Below, piece by piece: positions 1-10,374 of a DNA stretch of 64,000 nucleotides. The notes under the pieces are model-generated. The model had not been told where the DNA came from. It was given only the letters and a program-made list of their open reading frames with translations, and made no database searches. The position numbers and the translations under genes were made by a program. Position 1 is the first letter of the stretch; each line of letters starts with the position of its first letter. This DNA is from Serripes groenlandicus (taxonomy: Eukaryota > Mollusca > Bivalvia > Cardiida > Cardiidae). The stretch is taken from the NCBI GenBank assembly GCA_031761405.1, contig JASEVX010000010.1, positions 10,714,741 through 10,778,740 of the forward strand, in the 5' to 3' direction.

Positions 1-252
1 GTTATTTCATTTTTTGTCACTATGTTTTTAACACAATCCAATAATGAAAACTTTCATCTTTGGAGGTATTCAAAATGTTTGCCTAGATATTTTGTAAGTC
101 GTCTGCTACAGATTGAAGTATTTGGGAAAGGATTAATACACCAGTGTTCTAGTAATGTATCTTTGTTTGTGCGAGGGATGAAAGACTTCCGTTTTTGATC
201 GCTATTCCTTATTTCTACGGCTGATTTGGGGGTATGATACTTTACCACATAC

Positions 253-425
253 TACAAAAGTGCAGCAGTTGACTTTTGAAAACATTGTGGTAGACAGAGA
301 AATTGCTCATAATAAGCAAGTTCTCGTTTTGTCATAATGTTTTCAAGCATACTTTCGTTTATTTCTTTTCTTATTTTTGCCTAGATGAGGGTCTTCTGCT
401 GCAGATTTGTTGTATGTGGTAAATA
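253..425. repeat. CTGCAG-type palindromic dispersed repeat
   Basis: GTGCAGCAGTTGACTTTTGA, GAAATTGCTCATAATAAGCAA, TTTTGTCATAATGTTTTCA and CTGCTGCAGATTTGTTGTATG are in palindromic order. A partial copy also lies at 65-135 (TCGTCTGCTACAGATTG). Confidence 0.7.
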
Positions 426-430
426 GAGGA

Positions 431-538
431 TCTTACATGAGTGCTTATTTGATATTGTTTTTATGAAACGAGTCGACTGAAATAATATGACGCGAGGCTC
501 TGCCATAAAAACAATATCAAATAAGCACGAATGTAAGA
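431..538. repeat. Foldback hairpin, 33-35-bp arms
   Basis: Arms TCTTACATGAGTGCTTATTT and its near-perfect complement ending AAGCACGAATGTAAGA, with a 40-nt loop containing CGAGTCGACTGA and CGCGAGGCTC. Confidence 0.8.
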
Positions 539-545
539 TTCTATT

Positions 546-1430
546 TATCATATAACACCATAAAAAGATTGTTTTCAATCTTTAAATCTATCTTTCTTCG
601 CCCTCATATAAAAAGTGACCGAAGTTCACCCCGAAGTTCTAATACATACTTCCACTGTAAAAAATAGTCCCTATCAATAACCTTTTGATTTTATACAAAA
701 TTAGCAACAAGGCACTTATAACATTTAATTTATCGAGATTTATTCTCTTTAAACAATATTTTTAATAAATGCCGAAATTCAGAACTGGAGTGACGTCACG
801 CACGTGCTGTGAGTCGGCTATTTATGTAACTAGTTACATATGATATTTATGTCACTGCTTTATGTCACTCCTGGAGTGCAAGTTATGTGATAAAGTATCA
901 TACCAGATAAACGTAGAACGGTTAACCCTTTTGCCACACACAACAAACATCTACACGAGACATTCCCTATAAAGGACAGTGTAATGACGAAATGGTAAAA
1001 ACAGTTTTTCCCTTTTCCACAATGTTTTCAAAGATTGTGTGCTACATACGTGTCAAAATGACGTATTTTGTATGACCCGGATACGGATCGAACCTGCCAC
1101 CTCAAGGTTTCGAAAATGGGAAAATAATTAAACATCAAGAAACAAGCTTTTCAGCTTTCATTTATACCACGGGCATATATACCTGGTTTATATGCCTTTA
1201 TTTCGACACATCTGTAGCAGAACTTTTGAAAAAAAAATGTGACGGAAGGAGAAACTTTCGTTTATAGAGAATTTTGACATATTTGCCAAGGTATTTTCAA
1301 AATCGTCTGTTGCAGATTCATGGTAGGTGGGTATGGATTTATCTATATTTCATATTCTAAAGGTAAATTAAATGACAAGTATCGCGTCACGGATATCATA
1401 ATAATTTCATACTGAGGAGAAGTGGGGTTT
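546..1430. other. No gene seen; decayed repeat traces
   Basis: Contains degraded CTGCAG-type pieces (about 930-1050, 1195-1330) and at 1071-1110 a tRNA B-box-like stretch on the minus strand (GGCAGGTTCGATCC). Nothing coding. Confidence 0.4.
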
Positions 1431-1437
1431 ATTTGCA

Positions 1438-2313
1438 TTTCTTCCTGATTTGTACAACTAAAGCGAGTTATGCCAGGCGTTTATTTCTTCCTGATTTGTA
1501 CAACTAAAGCGAGTTATGCCAGGTGTTTATTTCTTCCTGATTTGTACAACTAAAGCGAGTTATGCCAGGTGCTTATTTCTTCCTGATTTGTACAACTAAA
1601 GCGAGTTATGCCAGGTGTTTATTTCTTCCTGATTTGTACAACTAAAGCGAGTTATGCCAGGTGCTTATTTCTTCCTGATTTGTACAACTAAAGCGAGTTA
1701 TGCCAGGTGTTTATTTCTTCCTGATTTGTACAACTAAAGCTAGTTATGCCAGGTGCTTATTTCTTCCTGATTTGTACAACTAAAGCGAGTTATGCCAGGT
1801 GTTTATTTCTTCCTGATTTGTACAACTAAAGCGAGTTATGCAAGGTGCTTATTTCTTCCTGATTTGTACAACTAAAGCGAGTTATGCCAGGTGTTTATTT
1901 CTTCCTGATTTGTACAACTAAAGCGAGTTATAACAGGTGCTTATTTCTTCCTGATTTGTACAACTAAAGCGAGTTATGCCGGGTGTTTATTTCTTCCTGA
2001 TTTGTACAACTTAAGCGAGTTATGCCAGGTGTTTATTTCTTCCTGATTTGTACAACTTAAGCGAGTTATGCCAGGTGTTTATTTCTTCCTGATTTGTACA
2101 ACTAAAGCGAGTTATAACAGGTGCTTATTTCTTCCTGATTTGTACAACTAAAGCGAGTTATGCCAGGTGTTTATTTCTTCCTGATTTGTACAACTAAAGC
2201 GAGTTATAACAGGTGCTTATTTCTTCCTGATTTGTACAACTAAAGCGAGTTATGCCAGGTGTTTATTTCTTCCTGATTTGTACAACTTAAGCGAGTTATG
2301 CCAGGTGTTTATT
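1438..2313 (+). repeat. Satellite array, 46-bp unit, about 19 copies with dimeric alternation
   Basis: The unit contains CTTCCTGATTTGTACAACTA then AAGCGAGTTATGCCAGGTG. Alternate units mostly differ at one base of the junction (GGTGTTTATT versus GGTGCTTATT), giving an underlying 92-bp dimer. The C variants in the right half also carry TAACAGG in place of TGCCAGG. Confidence 0.95.
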
Positions 2314-2338
2314 TATTCCGAGAGTTAATCCATAATAC

Positions 2339-2567
2339 GAGCCGTCTCGTGAGAAAAGCAACATTATGGCCTCTGCGTAAAGCATCGACCGCATCAGCCC
2401 AAGCATGCCGCGCAGGCTAGTCTGGACATACACTTTTCGCCTTCTGTGGCTGTTCTGTTTCAAGACGGAATGTATCGCTCCGGATCAATCTGCGAGGACT
2501 GCGCAGGCTGATCTGGGTCGATACATTACGCAGAGGCCATAATGTTGGTTTTCTCGCGGGACGGCTC
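2339..2567. mobile_element. MITE, GAGCCGT family
   Basis: Ends GAGCCGTCTCGTGAGAAAAG and, inverted, CTCGCGGGACGGCTC. Subterminal TCTGCGTAAAG/TTACGCAGAGG and internal GATCAG/CTGATC repeats make much of it self-complementary. Same family as 3989, 19306 and the inner parts of 5487 and 16974. No ORF. Confidence 0.85.
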
Positions 2568-3460
2568 AATCATCATATTTTAATACAACATTCTAGTATC
2601 AAAACACTCTATCAGAATTACAAGTTTACACATTAATGCCACTGGCCACAGGCCAAACATACACCATGCACATTCATACATATAATCAACTATATGCATG
2701 TGTGTACCTATATATCGTTTATCACAAAACTGTTTAATATCGCCATGTGATACTAAGATATATATCAGATTATTAGGATGTATTTTAATTTACTGTGATA
2801 TGATTTTTATATCATGCGGAATAGTCAATTCTAAGTAATGCTCCAAGAATATAAGTGTAGAATTAGGAATATAGGATATTCGTTAGTGTAATATAGCTTT
2901 TGACTTATCGAACTTGTTCATTGGATTTAAAAACGACGTAGTTTTGCAAACAAAATGATAAAGGATCCTTGAAAATGTTTATTTTTTTACATTTCTGAAA
3001 TAGTTATTAGAAATAGCTGTTGAATGTTTCGTATTTATCTAGTATAGTGTATTAACGATATTGCTAATCAATCTTTGTTAAATTTGTTTTATATGTATGT
3101 CTATCTATATTACTTTGCTAAACACACAGTAAGTGTTTAAAGTTTTTTGGAAATAAAGTAAAGTAAAGTAATTTAAAAAAGAAAAAAGATTACCTACCAA
3201 AACCGAATAGAACCGTAACAGCTGTTCGAACCATTTTTCCAATTGGTCATGAAGCCGTTACGTGAAATGAGATCAACAACAGAATCGAGGATACGCCGCC
3301 TCTATGACACTATCCATCGCGAATGTCACCATTGTGTCTGACTTAAGCTTCACCTGATGCCTATATATCTGCTTTGATTTTAGTCGAGACATGACAAAAG
3401 AAGAGGATAGGATGTCATCAGGTTTCCGAACTCACGTATAAATTATCCCCCTGGTGCCGT
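2568..3460. other. No gene seen
   Basis: AT-rich sequence with a short GTAAA run at about 3160. Nothing recognised; repeated unchanged in copy 2 (49796-50690). Confidence 0.5.
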
Positions 3461-3467
3461 GTTACCG

Positions 3468-3502
3468 CCCCCCCCCCCCGCCCCCCCCCCCCCCCCCCCC
3501 CC
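3468..3502. repeat. Poly-C tract C12-G-C22
   Basis: Copy 2 has C12-G-C25 at 50696-50733. The 3-base difference accounts for the 47228 to 47231 offset change. Confidence 0.95.
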
Positions 3503-3574
3503 GCTCTCCCACATGCATCAAATATGCAGCGGGCGACTTGAAATATATTTAGGTAAACGTATGAACACTCTCTA

Positions 3575-3680
3575 TAGAAACCATTAAAGACACGTTGTTG
3601 AATACAGTTGAAAACATTGTGGCGAAAATAGCAATTGCTCAATATGAGCAGTTTCTCGTTTCGCATCTGTACGTGGAAGA
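3575..3680. repeat. CTGCAG-family fragment
   Basis: TTGAAAACATTGTGGCGAAA, AGCAATTGCTCAATATGAGCA and GTTTCTCGTTTCGCAT are the central part of the palindrome. Confidence 0.5.
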
Positions 3681-3988
3681 GTTAGAGATTTTATTATTTG
3701 TTTGTATGCTTTGTATTTGTGGTGTACGTCGCTATCAACAATTGTTCTATTTATTACGGCGTTTCCTGGTTAAGTTACCAGTACTTCTCATCCATTTATA
3801 ATAACACCAGTCAGTCGTAATGCTAACTCCACAGTCCAGAGCGCCAAGGATGGAAAGCAATTACTATTACATGTTTTTGTTAAGTCTTTGGTATGACCCG
3901 GCCAGGGATCAAAACAGCCACACCGGGCACCTGGGGCGGACCCCATATCACCACGCAATGAGTCGATGAACGTTTGTCGGAATGGATA

Positions 3989-4244
3989 TGAGCCGTTCCA
4001 CGAGAAAACCAACATTATTGACTCCGCGTAAAGTATCGACTCGGATCAGCCTTAGTATGCAGCGCAGGCTAACCCGGACAGAAACCTTTCGCCTTCTGTG
4101 GATTTTCTGTTTCAGGAATAATGACTTTACACCTCTATCCACACCTGAGGCGGAATGTGTCGGCCCGGATTAGCCTGCGCGGACTGATCTGGGTCGATAC
4201 ATTACGCAGATCCAATAATGTTGGTTTCCTCGTGGAATGGCTCA
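3989..4244. mobile_element. MITE, GAGCCGT family, complete
   Basis: TGAGCCGTTCCACGAGAAAA at the left; inverted counterpart TTTCCTCGTGGAATGGCTCA at the right. About 32-bp TIRs with few mismatches. Flanked by ATAT on both sides, a possible short target duplication. Second copy at 51220-51475. Confidence 0.88.
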
Positions 4245-4424
4245 TATATTTTGAAACTTACTCTCAATTGTATAGGGATTGTATTACGCCGTATTACGAC
4301 TGTACCTGTCAGTTCGCTCTTTTTACATGTGACTTGCGTACTAGTCGAATTACTGTTTCACCATCCCCGAGTGACACGTACAGTATGAACACTTTTAGTC
4401 TGTAATGAGACAGAGCACGTTAAA

Positions 4425-4660
4425 ACCAGATATAAACTTCGCTGCAGTAACAAACGTATAGATCTCATGATTGTTTATTAAAGGCCATCTCACATTGACC
4501 GTTATGGTAAAATATTAGGGAGATAACCCATGTAAATAAAGAGATAAAAAAGCGATGATGGCAGCGCGTTTTCATTGGATAGATACAATGAGAACCGTGG
4601 CTATGAATATTTAAACGTATAGGGTAAAACAAAATTCGGTGCACTTTTAAAGTGTCGATC
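4425..4660. repeat. Dispersed repeat related to 17925-18170
   Basis: Both loci read ATATAAACTTCGCT ... TATAGATCT.ATGA ... TAAAGG ... CATCTCA/CGTCTCA ... TTGACC, in the same order with many substitutions: an old repeat without recognised coding content. Confidence 0.5.
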
Positions 4661-4667
4661 TGATACA

Positions 4668-4833
4668 TACGGCAGCTCTAAAGGGACACACACGAATATA
4701 TTTTTTTATCTCGTGCGCACGAGATACTAAGTCGTGGTAACGATATAAGTATACTAAGTCCTCGTGCGCACGAGATAACGCAAAATTCGTATGTAATTTA
4801 TAAAAATGTGTGTGTCCCTTTAGAGCTGCCGTA
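4668..4833. mobile_element. 166-bp MITE with TA-bounded TIRs and two CTCGTGCGCACGAG palindromes
   Basis: Perfect 26-bp inverted ends (TACGGCAGCTCTAAAGGGAC), possibly with TA as target duplication, as in Tc1/mariner-derived MITEs. Inside are two copies of the 14-bp perfect palindrome CTCGTGCGCACGAG in near-identical context. Second copy at 51899-52064. Confidence 0.88.
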
Positions 4834-5486
4834 GATATACGCATAGTGGATAAGCTATGTCTGATTTTAATGTATTTAAGCTGTTCTCGTTGACCATGGA
4901 AATTGACGACGGAATTTTCTGAGAACATTTGGAGAAAAATGTCACAGAAGGCCGGGATAAGCTCCTACAAATAGTTTCTCTATACGGGTAATAAACTTTA
5001 ATAATGATGACGGCTATCTTTACATTTGTGAACATTTGGGAAAACACTATAAATAGTGTCTCTGTATGGTTTTCTTGTTTTATAACAGCCGCATAGGGCG
5101 ATGGTTGATCTGATGCTATCTACTAACGGTGTGTTCGAATGAATGTATGTCTAAAGTAGAAAAACTAGACGTATGGACCAATCTACTTGTTTATGTTTTT
5201 TGTGATTAGTGATCTTTTATACTTTTTTTTCCATAAATATACTTATTAAATGAGGCGAAGCACATTTAAGTTCATAGTAATTATTTTCTCTTTATTTAAA
5301 ATGCCGGTAAAAGGACAAGAAATATAATCCACGTGAACTTTCTGCAGTAGTACAATATTGTAAACATTGTTGCTAAAAGTTGATTGCTCACAATAATCAA
5401 TTTCTCATTTTTCAACATCTTTTGTCAATCCTTTCAATAATAAGCATATAAGCTGTAGGTGGGAATGAGCTGAACAATACAACATA
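4834..5486. other. No gene seen; partial CTGCAG-family trace
   Basis: A weak match to the CTGCAG repeat family at about 5340-5460 (TTTCTGCAGTAGTACAATAT, TTGATTGCTCACAATAATCAA). Confidence 0.4.
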
Positions 5487-5796
5487 CAGGGGCGTAGCTC
5501 CCTTTAGGCACTGTAGGCACGTGCCTTCACATTTTTTCTAAAAATGCCCCAAAATGCAGCTGCGGCGATATACATCTGCGTAATGTATCGACCAGATCAG
5601 CCTGCGCTGTCCGCGCAGACTGATCCGGCCGACACATTCCGTTTAAGGGGGAATGGAAATCCAATGAAAAGTTTATATCCGGGTACGCCTGTGTGGCATG
5701 CTTAGGCTGATCCGGGTCGATACTTTACGCAGAGCCACATGGTTGATTTTCTAACGAGACGGCCTACACATTGATTATTGCCAAGCTACGCCCCTG
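5487..5796. mobile_element. hAT-like non-autonomous element enclosing a GAGCCGT-type MITE
   Basis: Outer ends CAGGGGCGTAGCT and AGCTACGCCCCTG are inverted. The CAGGGGCG start is typical of hAT tips, but no clean 8-bp duplication is visible. The inside carries the TCTGCGTAATGTATCGACC ... GGTCGATACTTTACGCAGAG core of the GAGCCGT family. A reversed, truncated relative is at 16974. Second copy at 52718-53027. Confidence 0.75.
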
Positions 5797-5853
5797 ACAA
5801 AAGCAAACTAATAAAGAATTCAGTAAGAAAGAGGTCAAAACATAATACTTGGG

Positions 5854-6023
5854 TGATTTGTTTGATTTGTTTGATTTGTTTGTTTCGGGTTTTACGCCGT
5901 TTTCAACATTTGTTCAATCATATCACGGCGGTCAGTTAACCTACTCATGTGTGTCATTGCTTTCTTAAACCAGTAATCCGCACAACACACTTTCCAAGCA
6001 ACTGGCTGCTTTTCCACATATAT
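5854..6023 (-). mobile_element. SINE, 5'-truncated 3' half
   Basis: On the minus strand: AAAGCAGCCAGTTGC, CGCCGTGATATGATTGAACA, GTTGAAAACGGCGTAAAACC, and a (CAAAT)n-like tail. Same family as 43330-43622. Second copy at 53085-53254. Confidence 0.8.
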
Positions 6024-6104
6024 ATTCTTTATTTCCTCCAAAGATGAAGAGCATTACAATACATAGAATATAATAGATTACCTAACACAGAGTATTGTAC
6101 AAAA

Positions 6105-6330
6105 GAAAAAAGATATCGAACATATAAACATGAAAATATGAGAAAATGAGCACATCAAGGAGAAAAAAATCAAAAAAAAATCGAACATATAAGTATGAAA
6201 ATATGAAAAAATTAAGCAAGAAAAAGAGATCGAACATATAAACATGAAAATATGAAAAAGTGAAAAAATTAGCACATCAAGAAGAAAATAGCAAAAGAGA
6301 TTGAACATATAAGAATGAAAATACAATGGG
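6105..6330. repeat. A-rich imprecise minisatellite, about 50-70-bp period
   Basis: TCGAACATATAAACATGAAA and variants recur about four times (6116, 6181, 6231, 6301). Apparent reading frames through it are low complexity. Copy 2 at 53336-53561. Confidence 0.8.
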
Positions 6331-6540
6331 AACACTGATGGATAAATAATATGTGTGTGGTTTGTTGGAGGCTAGCGCAAGTTGTAAAATGTTTGAAAGG
6401 TAAGTGTAGTTAGCATTCTTGTCGAAACGAAAAACAAGGCATGCAAATGATAAATCCAGTGTATTACCCCATTGATAGACCTTACGAAGTTAGTAAGGTC
6501 ACACACAGGGCATGATTGAGTTGGTGTTGTTGATACAAAG

Positions 6541-6785
6541 CAGAATGGATACGGAATGAGTGAGTAAATTTGTATATAGATGAATGAGCAAACGAATGCA
6601 TGATTGAATGGATAGATGAATTAATGAATGGAGTAATCAGGTGAGTGAGTGAATAAAAGATCGAGTGAGTGAGTGAGTGAAGAAATATTGAGTGAGTGAG
6701 TGAATGTATGAATGGATAGAAGAATATTAATGAACGATTGAATAAATGAGTGAATGAACGAATGAATGAATGCACGAATGAAGGT
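6541..6785. repeat. Degenerate (GAGT/GAAT)n microsatellite
   Basis: Runs of GAGTGAGTGAGTGA and GAATGAATGAATG. Copy 2 at 53772-54016. Confidence 0.9.
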
Positions 6786-7114
6786 TTGTATGGATGTCAA
6801 GTCAGTCCACAAATCTAACACTCAATCAGCTAACCAATGAATCAACCATTCACTGTAATAATAACGAGTCTCAGAATGAACGACCGCTCACAAGCACACC
6901 CAAACGAACGAGTGGGCGAATGAGTAAATGAACGGCTGAATTACAATTGTGAATACAGTCATCAATTTAGCATTCTACATATATAAGATTTAATAACAAA
7001 CGAGTTGTTTTCCTGTCAGTCACGTGGCAGTGCACCCTTTCCCATGTTCACTAGATACATACAGCTGAAAACTGTCTACATTGGTGCCAGAATGATATTG
7101 CACATTGGGACGGG

Positions 7115-9517
7115 TTAATTAACAGATTTATGTATTGACAACATATTATGAATAATGGCGATTACAATTCGATCTGGTATCAAGGTACACAATGATGAGC
7201 TACTATCACTCGCATTATGTACCTCGAGTCCAGCGATGCAGTCTAAGATCTGGGTAAATGCATATTTTTTCATGAGATGTAGGAATCCATTCATGCCAGA
7301 TGACTCTATAATATTTGTCCACAGTATTTTTCTAATGTTATCATTTGCTGAGCAGAAACACATCCTATGCAGCACTATGTCATCTACAAGCCTTTCACAC
7401 TCGCCACATTTTAACGGATATTGTCTAGAGAATAACTTACATAGGATGTAAACTGCTGCATAACATGTATTTCGGCTCATATAGTTTTCCCTTAACATTT
7501 CCCAAAACATACAGGGGCGGTCTGCATAAAACAGTCTATTAAAGTATGTAAGTGTTAGCTTTTGTGGTTTATTTGCCTTACGTTGTGCAAGCTCCTTTTC
7601 CCAAATGTTTGATCGTACAACTGACTTCCAAGTTCTTTTTGATGGAAAAATAGCTGTCTTGAGAAATGTTACGAGAGAATCATACAGTTCGTATTCATGT
7701 AAAATCCTGCATATATCAGGGATAAACCCATATTTCTGTTTTGTTATCCCGGAGTCAAATCGGACAATTCTATGCACAAACATTTGCTTGGACAGATATT
7801 TCGACGGGAGTCGAACCAACTGCCCAAGAAATCCCAGCTTCCTATAATTTATTTCTCCACGTAATGACAACACTCCAGCAGCATTTAGCACGATTGAGTT
7901 GTTGGCAGTCAATGGCAATTTCTGAATGACTTTCAGACAGAACATTTGTGCTCTTTGAAGCTGTGCACTGTTTGTAGCAGCTAATGTATCCAAGAGCTCA
8001 CACCCATACAGACATGTTGGCAGAACAATAGACTTATACAAGGATAATAGAGTATGGACATTAAACTGGCCAGTATTACATATACTTAGTATTGTGCTTC
8101 GGAACTTATTGCACGCTTGTTGTACGTTGTCATTGATATTAAAGTATTTGTTCAGTATAATACCGAGATGGGTGTAGTTTATACCCTCCATAATTAAATT
8201 ATTACCCATTTGCCATTTTCTATTTTGTTTCGAGTAGTCATTTTTACTCTCATTAAACACTATGACAGCACATTTAGAGGCGTTGTATTCAAAACGCCAT
8301 TTACATGAGTAATTATTACATATTTGTAACATCTGATCAAGTCCGTGTTTTGATAGACTGACTAAGACCATATCATCAGCGACCGTAGGACTACTAAATG
8401 ATCTGTCAAAGATACAAAATCCAAGATTTGATTGCTCTAGCTCTTGTATCAGTCCATTTATGAAGAGAAGGTACAATATAGGGGAACTTTTACCGCCCTG
8501 TCTGGTACCCTGTTGTAGTTTTATAGTGTTAGATAAGACCGACCCATTCCTTACTCGGCTTACCATTGATCTATACATATTAATGTATGTTTTAATTAAC
8601 TGATCACTTATACCGATTTCAATGAGCTTAACGAATAGTCCGTTATGCCAAACACGATCGAACGCCCGTTTAGCATCTAGAAAGCAAACATATGCCTTAC
8701 TATGGTTTTCTTCGGCAAACAGAATGCATTCCTTTAAGGAAAAAGACGTCATCATGCACCCTAATTGTGACTGAAAGCCGCCTTGTTGTATATTAAGCTT
8801 ATCTAAGATGACGTGTTGTGAACGACTCAGCATAATCCCTTCAAACACTTTCAGTATAGAAGAGGTAAGAGTTGTGGCCCGGTAGTTAGCGGGATCATCT
8901 TTACGTTTTCTGCCACCTTTGTGAACAGTAATAATTATACCTCTATTCAGATTTAGTGGTACGTAATTGAAGGTGAAAATTGCAGAGAATAATCTTGCTA
9001 ATGTTTTAAACAATACTTGTCCACCATTCTTTAAATGTTCATAATAGACATTGTCTTCACCGCACATTTTACCTACTTTACAGGTTTTCAGTATTTCAAC
9101 AACTTCGGAAGCGGTAACGGGCGGCATGTCGTTACATATGCTCCGATTCTGAAAGTTATTGACAGACATATCAACATATTGTTTCCAGCCACTATCATAT
9201 CTCGAATTTTCGGACGCCTTATACAGTTCAGTGAAATAACGTTGCCATTGATCATTGATAACCGCGGCATCTCGGTAAACAATATTATCAAATTTTATTT
9301 CTGCGCCTGCGCAAGGACTATTTGCATTGCGGCGACGTCGTAAAAGGGTCCAAAATAAATTTCTGTCTATTTCGGCAGCGCTGTCAATAATGTCATCCTG
9401 CTTTTGCATATAATCAGAGACTTTATGTCTATGGAGACGTCTGAAATTGCATTTTGCATGTTTATACTCAATATATATATAGGATGAGGATTTCTCGGAT
9501 TGCCAGCAGCTTTCCAA
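7115..9517 (-). CDS. LINE ORF2 reverse transcriptase part, copy 1
   Basis: Up to 800 residues; true homology starts about residue 10 (SSSYIYIEYKHAKCNF), because the first residues are the endonuclease region read in another frame. RT landmarks: HKGGRKRKDDPANYRATTL (about 199), first catalytic Asp in FLDAKRAFDRVWH (about 276-288), QGTRQGGKSSP (about 336), active-site VADDMVL (about 379), then YKSIVLPTCLYGCELLD in the thumb. The C-terminus has KCGECERLVDDIVLHRMCFC, a zinc-binding-like pattern. RT copies element RNA at the nicked target. The frame is open throughout, so this half may have been functional recently. It differs from copy 2 at two residues (Cys/Arg near 8756; Arg/Gly near 7426). Confidence 0.93.
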   Translation of the reverse strand: MESCWQSEKSSSYIYIEYKHAKCNFRRLHRHKVSDYMQKQDDIIDSAAEIDRNLFWTLLRRRRNANSPCAGAEIKFDNIVYRDAAVINDQWQRYFTELYKASENSRYDSGWKQYVDMSVNNFQNRSICNDMPPVTASEVVEILKTCKVGKMCGEDNVYYEHLKNGGQVLFKTLARLFSAIFTFNYVPLNLNRGIIITVHKGGRKRKDDPANYRATTLTSSILKVFEGIMLSRSQHVILDKLNIQQGGFQSQLGCMMTSFSLKECILFAEENHSKAYVCFLDAKRAFDRVWHNGLFVKLIEIGISDQLIKTYINMYRSMVSRVRNGSVLSNTIKLQQGTRQGGKSSPILYLLFINGLIQELEQSNLGFCIFDRSFSSPTVADDMVLVSLSKHGLDQMLQICNNYSCKWRFEYNASKCAVIVFNESKNDYSKQNRKWQMGNNLIMEGINYTHLGIILNKYFNINDNVQQACNKFRSTILSICNTGQFNVHTLLSLYKSIVLPTCLYGCELLDTLAATNSAQLQRAQMFCLKVIQKLPLTANNSIVLNAAGVLSLRGEINYRKLGFLGQLVRLPSKYLSKQMFVHRIVRFDSGITKQKYGFIPDICRILHEYELYDSLVTFLKTAIFPSKRTWKSVVRSNIWEKELAQRKANKPQKLTLTYFNRLFYADRPCMFWEMLRENYMSRNTCYAAVYILCKLFSRQYPLKCGECERLVDDIVLHRMCFCSANDNIRKILWTNIIESSGMNGFLHLMKKYAFTQILDCIAGLEVHNASDSSSSLCTLIPDRIVIAIIHNMLSIHKSVN

Positions 9518-10374
9518 TTCGCTCTTTTTACCCTCATTGTGGAATGAAATGTTTTGAGTTCATCATCCCAGTAAGGTTTTAGAAAGGTTCTGAACTTTCT
9601 TTGTCTAAAGGAAAGACTTGATACCTGATTGATAGCATTAACTAATCTGTCATGCATTAAATTGATATCTTCTACTGTTTGTAAGGGTTGGTATAGGGCA
9701 CTTAATAAATCATTAGACTGTTCTAAACTGTGCCGAAAACATTCTTTTTCCGTATTACTAATTTTTGACCAGTTAATATGCCGATTACTTGGCTCTGCAG
9801 CCAGAATATTAATAATAGGAATATCAAAACAGCAAACAATAGGTCTATGCCTTGAGACGTTTAAACAATCATCATCGAGTATCATACTATCTGATACACA
9901 GTCTGCTTTTTCTACTGGAAAAATGATGTGATCTATTAGGCTTTCAGAAGAATTGTCATAAGAGACAAAGGACGATGCCGCTCCTGACCGTTCAGGTAAG
10001 ACACTTACAGAAAAACTATTATTTTCTAGAATAAATCGGCGAAATATGCCCTCTCTGCTACTAGCGCGGCTTATATTCTCATTCACTAAATTAGTGTTAA
10101 AGTCACCCATAAAAATGACTGTACCAAATTCTGAGTAGGATTGCCATAAGTCGTACAGGGTATCGATATAATCTCTGTACGAATTTATTGAATGGTTTGT
10201 GCATGGTAGATACACTTGGAAAAAGTAAATAAAGTTGTTACTTGACACTTGAAGCTTTATCCCTATTATACGATCATTATCTATTGACAGTGGGGTAACG
10301 AAACTGTCAAATTTCTTGTGCCAGAGTATACCAACACCCCCTTTACCTACACGCCTGTTACTTGGAGAATTCAA
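9367..10374 (-). CDS. LINE AP-endonuclease part, N-terminally truncated, copy 1
   Basis: An exonuclease/endonuclease/phosphatase fold: GKGGVGILWHKKF near the start, MGDFNTNLVN (about 94), SLIDHIIFPV (about 170) and SRHRPIVCCF (about 193), which are the conserved Asp-Asn, Asp-His and Ser-x-His blocks. This enzyme nicks target DNA to prime reverse transcription. The first catalytic block (N- and QE-containing) is missing. There is no ATG: the frame opens at stops just inside the SINE junction, and TTG at 10374 is only nominal. After KPYWDDELKTFHSTMRV it leaves the correct frame near 9485-9497, overlapping the RT frame for about 150 bp. Confidence 0.88.
   Translation of the reverse strand: MNSPSNRRVGKGGVGILWHKKFDSFVTPLSIDNDRIIGIKLQVSSNNFIYFFQVYLPCTNHSINSYRDYIDTLYDLWQSYSEFGTVIFMGDFNTNLVNENISRASSREGIFRRFILENNSFSVSVLPERSGAASSFVSYDNSSESLIDHIIFPVEKADCVSDSMILDDDCLNVSRHRPIVCCFDIPIINILAAEPSNRHINWSKISNTEKECFRHSLEQSNDLLSALYQPLQTVEDINLMHDRLVNAINQVSSLSFRQRKFRTFLKPYWDDELKTFHSTMRVKRANWKAAGNPRNPHPIYILSINMQNAISDVSIDIKSLIICKSRMTLLTALPK

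Noticed and set aside
1438..2313. Regularly spaced repeats that could suggest a CRISPR array
   Set aside because: Units are contiguous with no unique spacers, in an intron-bearing eukaryotic genome.
3418..3666. Gly-rich open frame
   Set aside because: Created by the poly-C tract; length varies between the two copies.
5479..5486. 8-bp target duplication for the hAT-like element
   Set aside because: Flanks ACAACATA and ACAAAAGC match at only the first four bases.
6078..6775. Phe/Ile- and His/Ser-rich open frames
   Set aside because: Translations of low-complexity minisatellite and (GAAT/GAGT)n DNA.
10374..10374. TTG as the start of the LINE endonuclease protein
   Set aside because: The frame opens just inside a SINE junction; the domain lacks its first catalytic block, so this is a truncation point, not a start codon.
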